64,000 bases of DNA from Ectobius pallidus (Eukaryota; Arthropoda; Insecta; Blattodea; Ectobiidae). This document shows, one piece after another, positions 11,351-21,000 of this stretch. The stretch's first letter is position 1. Each line of letters begins with the position of its first letter. The notes beneath the pieces were generated by a model. That model had not been told where the DNA came from. It ran no database searches and saw nothing but the letters and a program-made list of their open reading frames with translations. The stretch covers positions 26,361,023-26,425,022 of the forward strand of contig CAXKWD010000007.1 of assembly GCA_964059195.1 (NCBI GenBank), read 5' to 3'. The position numbers and the translations under genes are program-made.

Positions 11351-11626
11351 GTTCAATTCACAGCGCCGGATGGAACCTCTCTCCTATGACTGATTGCCCT
11401 AATGGTCTACCTCACAGACAGACAAGTTATGTCATATGCAGTACTGTGAGGCACACTAATTAGTGATTTTTGTGACCGGGCTCCCACTGTTATTGTACAG
11501 TTGACATTCAAGATAGATATATAAGCTTAGGCCTACATGAACCACAGATTATTGTCTGTCTGTGAGGTAGACCATTAGGGCAATCAGTCATAGGAGAGAG
11601 GTTCCATCCGGCACTGTGAATTGAAC

Positions 11627-11699
11627 TTCGGCTTAGCTCAGTTGGTAGAGCATTGGCGCGAATAGCCAAAGGTCCTGGGTTCAAGTCCCAGTGTCGGAG
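11627..11699 (+). tRNA. tRNA-like sequence, mirror partner of 11278-11350
   Basis: Same cloverleaf as the minus-strand partner, with acceptor TTCGGCT (one change) and the same GCGAATA loop. It lies head to head with the partner inside the inverted repeat. Confidence 0.4.
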
Positions 11700-11778
11700 G
11701 AATTTTTCTCTTATAATATTCTCATGTAATGTCCAACAGAGACAATAATCTGTGGTTCATGTAAGCTAATATTTTTTA

Positions 11779-12985
11779 CAATTACAATTACAATTTATTG
11801 TTTCAAATTACACGAAAAATATACATAAAAAGTTGATACACCACCCGAAGAAGCAGAGCTTGTGTTCGGGGGTGGTTCAGTTCTATATATGAGAAAAACT
11901 TATACTAAATAATTACTTAAAACAATACAAAATTTAGAGAAGTATGACAGAATACATGTATAAAAGGTTAGAACATGTTCTTTTTACAATACAAAGGTAC
12001 GAGGTAATACAATATTAATACATAACAATTTATTTGTTCAAATTTTAGTAAAAAACAAAAAAAATTAAGTTCTATCCAAATTGTTTGTTGTTTAAGCTAT
12101 TTAGATCAGGATGGTTGGTAATAAATGAATTGAATAGTCTTGGGCCAAAACTTGAACAGTGTTGTAACATTTTTCGGTTCAAGTAATAAATTAAATTGAT
12201 TCCTTCGCGTGTTATGTACGTGAGATTCTGACTTGTAATTGTCACGATGTTTATGAAAATAATTCAGTATGACATACTTGTAAATTTGGTCTATGGTGAA
12301 AACGTTAAATTCAGAAAATAATAATTTGGAAGAATAATCAGGAGGCTTAGATAAACAAATCTTTATGATGCGTTTTTGAAGACAAAGCAAAGGGCTGAGG
12401 ATCGTTTTTGCAACTCCTCCCCGCCCAATTATGCCATATTGAATAATAGAATGAATTAGGGCTAAATAAATCGTACGTAAAACATGAGCTGGTAAACATG
12501 AACGGAAAATAACGAATTTATAAATGACTTTACGTAGCCTATTGCATAGATATTCAATGTACTTGTCCCATCTTAAATGTCGATCAATTAGGCTATGATG
12601 CCTAGATATTTCACTTGATTTGATTCACTTAAGGAGGGACAAGTGCAGCTATTAATACAGCACCCTGAATTGTGTATTTTTAAGCTTAAATTTTTACTTA
12701 CTTTTAATTGTTGCATACCGGTAGCTGTTAAAGCGAAAGGAACTAGTAGTTTTCTCAACATTTAAGGAAAGTAAATTAAAATCCAGCCAAGATTTAACAA
12801 GATTTATACCTTTGTTGGCATTTTCGTAAGTTTCACTCCATGAAGAACCACTAAAAATCACAACGGTATCATCAGCATATGAGTAAATAGAGCCATTAAA
12901 TATATTAAAATTAATCTTTAGTAGTTCATTTATGTATATTAAAAACAATATATCTAACATGTTTGTGTTGAAGTAACACAAAGTA
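11779..12985 (-). pseudogene. 5'-truncated CR1/Jockey-group non-LTR retrotransposon
   Basis: On the minus strand the reverse transcriptase runs from about 12981. It shows an IYINELL-like segment, the catalytic SYADDTVV motif (near 12880), LNVEKT, then a post-RT thumb with HLRWDKYIEYLC, LALIHSIIQYGI and LCLQKRIIKI (12390 region). Frames break several times between blocks, so the copy is dead. There is no RNase H after the RT, which fits CR1/Jockey-type elements. The 3' end on this strand finishes in an ATTGTA repeat near 11779-11797, the type of short tandem tail left by target-primed reverse transcription. Clade assignment is approximate. Confidence 0.8.
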
Positions 12986-13064
12986 CAGTAAGCATTTTGA
13001 ATTTAATGTGAGAATTGACATGTTCCTTTGTCACTACATTATTAATATAGGCCTTGTAATTAAA

Positions 13065-13141
13065 GTTACTTGTTTGTGGGCCGCCAAAAACAAAGTAATC
13101 CAGCCGCATGCGGCCCCCGGGCCGCGGGTTGAAGACCACTG
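13065..13141. mobile_element. One end of a hAT-like element (partial)
   Basis: The GC-rich end GGGCCGCGGGTTGAAGACCACTG reads inverted as CAGTGGTCTTCAACCC, typical of hAT termini. No matching left end was found, so this is a fragment. Confidence 0.35.
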
Positions 13142-13737
13142 CACTAAGGAATTAACACATTTTATGAACACGAGAATACTTACTTGTTAAACCAACAGAT
13201 TGTATAAACCATATTAATATTAATAAACATTAAAATCTCAGATGAGTGATAGGCCTATGACAACTTACACGGTGTTTGTGCCCTCTATGGCCAAATATTG
13301 GCCAGAAAAGTTATCGCAGCTGTTGACTATACAACACAAAGAATGCATAATGTATTGTAGAGAAAAACAGGAATTGAAAATTATTATTTAGACAAATTTC
13401 ACAGTGTAAATATCATTTGAAATATTCAAGAAATGATAGTTCATTCAAATAAGTTAAATCATAGGCCTATGCGAAGTAGTAAGAAGTTTTAGTTGTGCTT
13501 AGGGGTTGAGATAAGGATTTTCATAGTAGGCCTATGTAGTAGAAAATTCCAGAATTCAATTTTCGAATATATATTGTTCCTGAAAAATAAGCCTAAAGAT
13601 TGTTTAGCAAGTGATCAGCCCAATCAGTAATTCTGGCGTCGTGATCTTACGTCATCGTAGTAACAATCCAGGTTGTTGGTTGGTAGGCCTATATGGTTAT
13701 TTAACGATGGGTATGTAGCCTACTGCTACTTAGGCCC
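13142..13737. other. No gene recognised
   Basis: AT-rich DNA with four TAGGCCTA octamers within about 430 bp. Confidence 0.5.
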
Positions 13738-13917
13738 ATGACCGTCGCCGATGTGCCGGAATTTTGTCCCGCAGGAGTTCTTTGACATGACAGTAAATCT
13801 ACTGACATGGGCCTGTCACATTAATGCACACATAAATGCCAGCAACCTGGGCAGGGATCGAACCCGCAACCTTGGGCACAGAAAGCCAGCGCGATACTAA
13901 CTGCGCCACGCAGGCCA
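13738..13917 (-). repeat. tRNA-derived SINE
   Basis: Read on the minus strand: A-box-like GTGGCGCAGTTAGTATCG, then B-box GGTTCGATCCC, then a body with TGTCATGTCAAAGAACTCC. The tRNA-like head is GC-rich against AT-rich surroundings. Confidence 0.7.
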
Positions 13918-14822
13918 ACACAGTCCAGGTTGTGATAGAATAATTGCTCCGATGTTCTTTTGTTCTTGGTACGCCGAGATTTGATATAAAATATTAATAG
14001 CTCCCGTTATTTTAAGGTTTTATATTATATTTAATTTAGCTTGCTATTCATCATGATTATAGTTTTATATTTAATACTAGAATCAGGATTCCCTCACATG
14101 ATTTACTGCTTTGATGCTGTATTACGAATAACTATTTTTCTTTTTTAAATTTCAAGTTGCTTTGTAAAAATCATTTCTTAAAGTTTCCATACTGAAAATA
14201 CACAGACTTAAGGAATTTTCATATGTAATTTACATTAAAAACATAACAAAATAGCTAACGTCATGTTACATGTTATTTAGATTACCCAGCTTGTACCTCA
14301 TATGAAAACAGTATCTGTTATAACTGGCATTCGTGTTTCATGACTAGAAAACCAGGCTGGGGTTATAAGATTATCCGCATTTAATTAAACCTATGTTATA
14401 ATAAGCATCCTAATTATTATAGATCTTTTTTTCATTTTACCCTGTGTGTTTTAGTGTTGCTTTAAATATATTCTCATCATTAAACTTCAGTAAGTTATTA
14501 AATGTTGTGTAGAGAGATATTTGTTAGAGATTGGAATTGAACCCGGATTTTCAGCTTGGTACGCCGAGATCATACCCAGTCCCATTCCAAATATTCCTCT
14601 TGACCAGGAGGGGCAGAATGGGTATTGTGATAGCGCTTGAATTTCAATATAAGGCCTACTATTTTTCATGCTCTACAATTGGAATTTATTCGTTATTTAT
14701 TTTTACTCTCGGGCATTTTTCTCGGCATAAAGAAAAAGTGATATGCCGAGATTTTGAACTATTTACCTGAATGAGTCAATGATTTAGCCAGTGTTGTAAT
14801 AAATCTAAAACTTTTGCAAGTA
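13918..14822. other. No gene recognised; includes a dispersed repeat near 14440-14560
   Basis: The stretch around TTAAACTTCAGTAAGTTATT matches 37131-37250 with scattered changes, so it is a repeat copy. Nothing else is identifiable. Confidence 0.45.
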
Positions 14823-15842
14823 TCATGAGGCTAAAGTAGGATTTTCATTTGAAGCAAGAATAGCAGTATCATCTGCAAATGTTGCAGTTATGGTATTTTC
14901 TGTTGTTGGTAGAGCATGTGTATAAAGAAGGTACAGAACTGGTCCCAAAACATTACCCTGTGGGACACTCAACTTTATGGGATGGAATATGGAGAGTTCG
15001 TCTTTTACTTTCACTTGAAAATGTCGATCACTTAGGTGTGATGTAAGCAGCAGATAATAAGGATGAAGAAGTTTTAGTTTTACTTTGTACAGAAGGCCCA
15101 TATGCCAGACTTTATCAAATGCTTGTTGAATATCCAGGAGAGCTGAAATGCAGTAACGACGTGATTCAAAATTCTGTTGTATTGCATTAACAATGCGATG
15201 GGTTTGTTCAACAGTAAAATGGCATTCTTGGAAGCGAAATTGAAAGTCAGTTATTATTTCAGAAAGCAATGGCTTTAGTCGTTGCAGGAGCAATTTTTCA
15301 GATACTTTAGAGAGGCTAATCGTACGGTAGGATGCTGTTTCAGTGGGTGGTTTATGAGGTTTAAGAACAGTAATTATCTGTGCTGTCTTCCAATGATTTG
15401 GAAAATGGCAAGGCCTAAATCAGAGAAAAAGTTAAAAATTCATGTAATAAATGCATATATCCTTTCTTCGGTAATTCTTGTAGGATTCTACCAGTAATTA
15501 GGTTGTAACCTGGACTTTTTGCAGGATTAACATGCTTCTTTATTGTCCTTTAAACTTCACTTGGAGACAAAGGTTTAATGGGGGTGATAATTGAAGTGGA
15601 CCAGACAAACAATTAATAATTTTGTTCATAGAAGAACTCTTTTGAGCATAAGGTTCGAGAACAGTTGCTAGATGTTCTGTAAACCGTTCTGCTTTTTCCT
15701 TCCCAATGCGAACCCAGGAGTTTTCGCTGTTCCTGATGGGTGGGATGTAAGATTTTGGTTGCTGCAGTCTTCTTGTTGCTTTCCAAGGTGAATAGTTTGA
15801 TTCCACATTCGGACTTATGTTCGGAACTATTGGGTGAAGGAT
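14823..15842 (-). pseudogene. Jockey-clade non-LTR retrotransposon fragment (reverse transcriptase)
   Basis: Minus-strand blocks in order: SPWKATRRLQQP and IPPIR (about 15806-15700), the segment between endonuclease and RT of Jockey elements; then after a frame break LLQRLKPLLSE, LLDIQQAFDKVWH, SVPQGNVLGPVLYLLYTHAL and the catalytic TFADDTAIL (about 15290-14850). These match RT blocks in correct order. The 156-residue block (14823-15293) is open, but the RT is split by frameshifts and lacks both ends, so this is a relic. Confidence 0.87.
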
Positions 15843-16096
15843 TCATTTCGGTAAGCCTGTAATTGACTTTTCCAAATCGAAATTAAAAAGAAAATGCGAT
15901 AGTGCATCTCCTTGCTTCAAGCCGCTTCTAATGGCGAACCTATATGATATAAGTTTCTGACTCTGCTATAGGTTTCATTTAGACACATTTTAATCAGTCT
16001 AACTAACTTCTTTGGTATCCCAAACTCAATGAGGATATTGTAGTCTACAATTTGTTTCGCCGAACTGAATCATACGCTTTTTTAAACTCTACGCAT
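15843..16096 (-). pseudogene. RTE-like reverse transcriptase fragment
   Basis: The minus strand gives FKKAYDSVRRNKL, then IEFGIPKKLVRLIKMCLNET, and in another frame SGLKQGDALSHFLFNFDLEK ending at a stop at 15845-15843. These are RT blocks of an RTE-like or related lineage, separated by a frameshift. It abuts the Jockey fragment but is of a different lineage, so the two are nested or neighbouring insertions. Confidence 0.7.
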
Positions 16097-16575
16097 AGCT
16101 GGTGGACAGACTTATTATATTCTCACTTTTTTCCCAAGATATGGCGAATACAAAATAATGTAAACAGAATTCTGAAGATAAAATCATTAGAGTCATTTAG
16201 AAAGCATCGAATAAAACTTACCCACATAGGGTAATAAAAAAGTTATTTCCAAGCTTCATGACAACCCCTACCTGGGAGAGTATAAATATACCTTCAATAT
16301 AAACGTTACATCTTGATACGATTTTTCCTTTTCGATCACGCTGATCACAGAAGGACAGTGGCTTTTGGTCAGGAGAAGCCCACAACTTCATCCAAACAGG
16401 CCTAGAATTTTTTAAATTTCGAAAGCTTCATTTTATCAAGTGGTTATATCTAACAAAGCGAACCAAATAAAATATAAAAGTTAATTAACTTAGAAAAGCA
16501 ACTATTGCTAATACTTAAAGTAGATAGAAGACACAATAATTTATTTATAAATACTTTAAAACGGATTAATCGCAT
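16097..16575 (+). repeat. 1.8-kb repeat unit, copy 1, left part
   Basis: Contains GGCGAATACAAAATAATGTAAAC, the CGATCACGCTGATCACAG palindrome and the ATTAATCGCAT end, all shared with 21001-21490, 23760-23940 and 59905-60290. The unit is cut at 16575 and resumes at 19716, so the sequence between is an insertion. Confidence 0.85.
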
Positions 16576-16587
16576 ATCAAAACCTAA

Positions 16588-16745
16588 TTGTAAAGAAAAA
16601 CATACAGCTGCCTCCTTCAGACCCATTAGTTTATTACCTGTCTTGGGGAAATGCTTGGAAAAACTCATCATTGAGCGTGTTATCTTTGCTTTGCAAACTA
16701 ATAATATGTAACATGACCGACAACTTGGATCCACTCATCATGGGA
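16588..16745 (+). pseudogene. Reverse transcriptase fragment, N-terminal block
   Basis: The frame reads SFRPISLLPVLGKCLEKLI, a classic RT block of I/R1/Jockey-type elements, followed by a stop and HDRQLGSTHHG, matching the next block (QxGF). It is probably the 5' remainder of the same element whose RNase H lies at 18106-19476, since both are on the plus strand inside one insertion. Confidence 0.75.
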
Positions 16746-17046
16746 TTTTTCAATTTTGGATTATTGGATTTTTGAATTTGGATTGTTGGACTTTTTAATT
16801 GTGGATGTTTTTATTATTAAATTTTAGATTTTTATTTTTTTATTTTGGATTTTTAATTTTTTATATTTTTTATTTTTGAATTTTTTTATTTTTAAATTTT
16901 GGATATTTTGATTTTTTATTTTTTAAATTTTTTATTTTTGAATTTTGGATCTTTTAATTTTTTAATTTTGGTTTTTCGATTTTTTAATTTTAGATTTTTA
17001 AAATTTTGGATTTTTTATTTTGAATTTTTGGATTTTTAAAATTTTG
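16739..17046. repeat. T-rich low-complexity minisatellite
   Basis: About 300 bases made of variants of GGATTTTTTAATTTT with irregular length. Confidence 0.9.
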
Positions 17047-18049
17047 GATAAGTCTAATCATTGAGTTGACTGTTTTCTGTGCAGTCTGTTCCGTCACACA
17101 TCACTAATTTCGTGACGATTTTGAGCGTTACATTAATTTCGTGACGATCTTGGAGTACTGGTTCTGTATTTTTACAGGAATCGTTGATACCAGCACCTTC
17201 AACAAGAGTGATTTTAACATAAATTGACACTCCACCATGTAGGTGATTTTCCCTACTGAAACTATTAATTAAAGTGAAGTCTTCAAAATCTTGTAACTAA
17301 GTTCTTCCTTTTTGCACCAATGCTCATCTATCAAAGAACGTCGAACATATTTGCAAATTCATTGGTAATTAAATGTTTTCCTCTAGTACCTTGAATATTG
17401 AGATAGCCTATTCTAAACTCATCTTTTGAAAGTTCCCTAGATTCATAACTTATTTTACGGGTTGAATTACATTGTATAAAGTGTCAAGTTGCTTCAAGTT
17501 ACTATTAATTTTTATTTAATTTAATTTTTCTTTAGTTATTAATATTATTTTTTAAAACGTGATCTCATGCCTCCTAAATATTGGAAAAGAATAAACTGTC
17601 CATGTTATGAACTTAACAACAACAGAACAAAATAATGTCGACTGCTGGATTTATCGCGCATGCGTAGAAGGCACCGTGGACGCTTGACTATACCTGTATG
17701 CAAAAAGAAGTAAATATCACGTGACTTCTTTACAGAGAAATCTGGTGGAGACTGAGAGAACTGTTGGACACCTTCACGGGTAGTCTGGTCCCCTCAGCAA
17801 GAGGACAGTGGGATAAACTAGAAAACTGCTTGTTTCCATGAGCCCACTCCCTCATTTTTAGTGGAACAGACTACCCATGCAGCTGGCGAGGTGAATACTT
17901 GTTCAGCTTCAATGCTAGGAGGACTTGGGAGCTCACTGCCTCCTAGCGTTGACACCAGTCGTGGCGGGAAATTCAAAAATGTAGAAATACATTATAGTAA
18001 AAACCAACATCCGTGATATGGAAAATAAACTTTAAAAATGCGCGTTGTA
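17047..18049. other. No gene recognised
   Basis: Intervening DNA inside the composite insertion. It is GC-richer at 17640-17960 but has no protein or RNA signature I recognise. Confidence 0.45.
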
Positions 18050-18105
18050 AAGGAAAATACTGGTGAAGTGCTACTTCACCTACTTCCCCTGAATAGCCGC
18101 CACTG
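18050..18105. mobile_element. One end of a hAT-like element (partial)
   Basis: The block ends GAATAGCCGCCACTG; inverted this is CAGTGGCGGCTATTC, a hAT-type terminus. It abuts the RT coding segment directly. The left end was not found with confidence. Confidence 0.4.
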
Positions 18106-19476
18106 GGTCAAACAAATAAACTTCAATTTAATCCTGAGAAAACTTCTGCTATGATGATTACCAAGCGAAGGAAAATTGATGCTGTGAATTGCATAATGAA
18201 TGGACAAAACATTAAAATGGTTGACAGCTTTTGCTATCTGGGTGTAATACTAGATACAAAGTTAACATTTCGATCACATTTGAATCACATTGCCAACAAA
18301 GCCAGTAAACTTCTTCTTAACTTATCTAAAGCATCCAGACCTAGTTGGGGATTTAATTACTCCATACTGAAAATTATTTATCGCGGAGCGATTGAACCTC
18401 TTCTTTTATATTGTGTTGCTGCCTATCAAGATATTTTACATAAAAAATGGGCTCAGAAAAAATTACAACAAGTACAAAGAGGATTTCTTCTACGAATGAT
18501 AAGAGGTTATCGTACAATTTCTACTGATGCTGCACAAATTATAGCTGCCATAGAGCCCTTATATTTGAATGGTCTTTTCTTGGCTAGTATAAATAATATT
18601 AAGAGAGGTCGAAAGATCCCCAATATTGTCTCCCATTTACAACTACAAACACCGGTGCATTGGAGTTTACTCGGCCATCCAGCACATTATAACACCAGTT
18701 TCATGCAATTGTGTTCTGAACTTATAGACCTACATTCTTACTACATTTATACAGATGGGTCACGTTACATTGATTGTGAAACTCAAGAAGTTATGGTGGG
18801 ATGTGCTTTTGTGGTTTATGATAATAGTGTTTCTGAAATTTATTCTGCTTTGTATAAACTATCGTCACACTGTTCTGTGTTTCAAGCGGAATTGTTCGCC
18901 ATAAAAGAAGCTGTTAAATGGTGTACTGATGGTAGCAATAGTGCTTGCATAAACAGTGACTCACAATCGGCTTTACAAGCCATAGATGATAAATATAATA
19001 AGGATGCACTAGCCACAGACATTAGACATGCACTAAATACAAGCACAATTCATATTTGTTTAACCTGGGTCCGAGGTCACATGGGAAATTTAGGAAATGA
19101 GAAAGCAGAGGAATTAGCTAAGCTCGGTGCTTCTTCAAATGTTAAAACTTCTTATAGTTTATGCCCTATATCCTTCATTAAGAAAACATTAAGAGAACAT
19201 ATGCACAGCCAATGGGATCGGATTTGGCAAGAAACGAATAACGGCAGCACAACGAAAGATTTGTTTTTCCCAAGAGTGCATGATAGAATAGCTTGTACAC
19301 TTTTGATTCCGGATTATATTATGACTCAATTCTTAACAGGGCATGGGAAATTTAGTGAATACTTACATAGATTTAAAATTTCTACCTCTGCAAATTGTAA
19401 ATGTAAAGAGTAAAGCCAATCTGTTCGGCACCTCTTATTTCATTGTCCATTATTTACGCATGAACGTTATCAGTGA
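18106..19476 (+). pseudogene. I/R1-like retrotransposon ORF2 C-terminus: RT thumb, RNase H, CCHC tail
   Basis: Open from 18106 through 19410 (first ATG at 18151, giving 420 residues). Counting from that ATG: LQFNPEKTSAM just upstream; FCYLGVILDTKLTFRSHL at 27-44 (RT end); RNase H with TDGS (Asp202), QAELFA (Glu247), INSDSQSA (Asp270) and WVRGH (His310). The usual final catalytic Asp of the GNExAD motif appears as Glu320. A premature TAA at 19411-19413 falls inside the C-terminal cysteine motif; in the same frame HLLFHCPLF follows and a stop comes at 19474-19476. RNase H degrades the RNA strand of the cDNA hybrid and marks the I/R1/LOA group. The 5' part is missing and the 3' UTR ends in AAT repeats, as in I elements. 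A dead copy. Confidence 0.9.
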
Positions 19477-19698
19477 ATATTATATTTAAATTTTCTAAAT
19501 TTTGACTTTACTACACCAATCTACCGTCTCTTCTTAAATAAGCAAAGTTATAAAGTTGTTTTAAGTTTCATGAATAGTGTTTTTGCAAAATTGTAATATA
19601 GCCTATATATGTAGTTTACTGTATACTCTGTATATACGTTTAATCTATAACCCTAATATGCCATCTGGTAAAATAGGGTTCTGTATTTTTGGGAATTC

Positions 19699-19713
19699 AA
19701 TAATAATAATAAT
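19699..19713 (+). repeat. (AAT)n 3' tail of the non-LTR element
   Basis: Four to five AAT units directly before the host repeat resumes. Such TAA-type tails replace poly(A) in I-clade retrotransposons. Confidence 0.7.
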
Positions 19714-19715
19714 TT

Positions 19716-21000
19716 CATTGTCCAGAGAAGTGACGTCTTAAAATTATAACTGGTCCCTTTACGGGCGATAAACGTATGTTACTCCTAGTTTCAATTTACA
19801 CAAATTGGAAAGAAAATGCTTTTGTCTCCCGTGGACCCACTATAAGACCAGACATCCTTATGTATCATATATATACATATTATGCTTATATATTGTATTA
19901 TAAGCCTACGGTTTGTCCTTAGATAGTGGTAAGGCGTGTTAGCAATATTTATACTTTTGGTCTTTGAGGCGAACTGTTACAATGATTTTCTTTAAAATGG
20001 TAACATTTTCTGTATTGTTTTTTAGGTTTAATTTTTTATAAGTTTTGATTTATTATTACCTAATCGCTTAAGGGAATTGCAATTAAATAAGTTAACATGG
20101 CCTCGCTGTCGTCAAAATATATCCACTTTACACGAACTTATAAGTAAACGACTGAATCAATCATTGTTATGAAAAATAATATTCTTTTCTACATACACAT
20201 TTTCTAATGTATCAAGTCAAATAACAATTGGCATAGTATGATCTTATTAAGTACTAAAACTGGATTAGGAAAGTGTAAAGATTGTGTAAGACTTATTGCA
20301 CAACATTCATGTTTACTTTCCAACAGTGTAAAAATATTAAGTATACATCTCGACTCTACTGATTTTGGGATGATCATGTTGAAATATTGAAGAGAGTTAG
20401 GCTTCTTCTGCAACAAGAAATTTATATTCGGTATTACTTGACCAAAATGTATGAATATCTTATTTTTATTTTATTGTATTATACATTTTTGGGATCATTA
20501 TATGGGGAATTGTAACATAATTCCTAACAATTTCTAAATCATCAATAGAGAGTATTGTTAAGAGTTATATCAAACTCCGGTTTAAATTCATCTTGTAGGT
20601 CTATATTTAAAGATTTAAAAGACATTACAGTAGTTGCAAATTTGTATATTTTAAATCACTTACCAGTATGTAATATGTAAAGACTAATTATCATTCAATA
20701 CTGATGTGCCTGGCTCACCCTTTGGCTCAACTTTACGTCCATCCTTGCTTTATGAAAAAAGACGAATCATTATTTATAAAAATAAATAAATTGATGATAT
20801 TGCTTGCTTATGTGGTCTGATAGCTTCTTTTTTAAGTTACGGCTCGGAGCTGTGTGATATTTAGTATCGAGAAAAGGCTTGTAGGCCAACTGGCGATGGA
20901 GACTAGTCTGGTAACAATTTAGACGTTTCAGTTGAGGGAGGAATAGTTTCTGGCGTAGAAATGTTTCTATCCAAACCATTATATTATTATCCCCCTTTTC
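19716..21000 (+). repeat. 1.8-kb repeat unit, copy 1, right part
   Basis: Continues the unit from 16575. Shared landmarks are AAAATTATAACTGGTCCC, TTTATACTTTTGGTCTTTGA, TTATTATTACCTAATC, ACATTACAGTAGTTGCAAA and GGAATAGTTTCTGGCG. The small minus-strand frame at 20204-20416 recurs in copy 2 but is AT-rich and unrecognised. Confidence 0.85.

Larger units (their letters stand above)
11254..11723. repeat. Long inverted repeat carrying two opposed tRNA-like units
   Basis: Arms of about 170 bp (11254-11424 and 11554-11723) pair almost completely across a 129-bp loop. Each arm holds a tRNA-like sequence. The right flank sequence ACAATAATCTGTGG reappears inverted inside the loop near 11540, which suggests two copies of one tRNA-derived element joined head to head. 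A close relative is at 40611-40903. Confidence 0.85.
16576..19715 (+). mobile_element. Composite insertion: I/R1-like non-LTR retrotransposon interrupted by other DNA
   Basis: Copies of the host repeat without insertion (21488, 60280) read through ATTAATCGCATTNTTCAGA. Here the left half stops at CGCAT (16571-16575) and the right half resumes at CATTGTCCAGA (19716). Inside are an RT N-terminal block (16588-16711), about 1.35 kb of foreign or low-complexity DNA, the RT C-terminus plus RNase H (18106-19476) and a tail of AAT repeats (19699-19713), all on the plus strand. Confidence 0.75.

Noticed and set aside
17990..18105. Complete hAT MITE starting at CAGTCGTGGCGG (about 17955) and ending at 18105
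   Set aside because: The left flank GTTGACAC does not match the right flank GGTCAAAC, so no 8-bp duplication supports these borders.
20204..20416. Conserved small minus-strand protein in the 1.8-kb unit (also at 22562-22768)
   Set aside because: Similarity follows from DNA identity between units; the frame is AT-rich, changes length and breaks in other copies.
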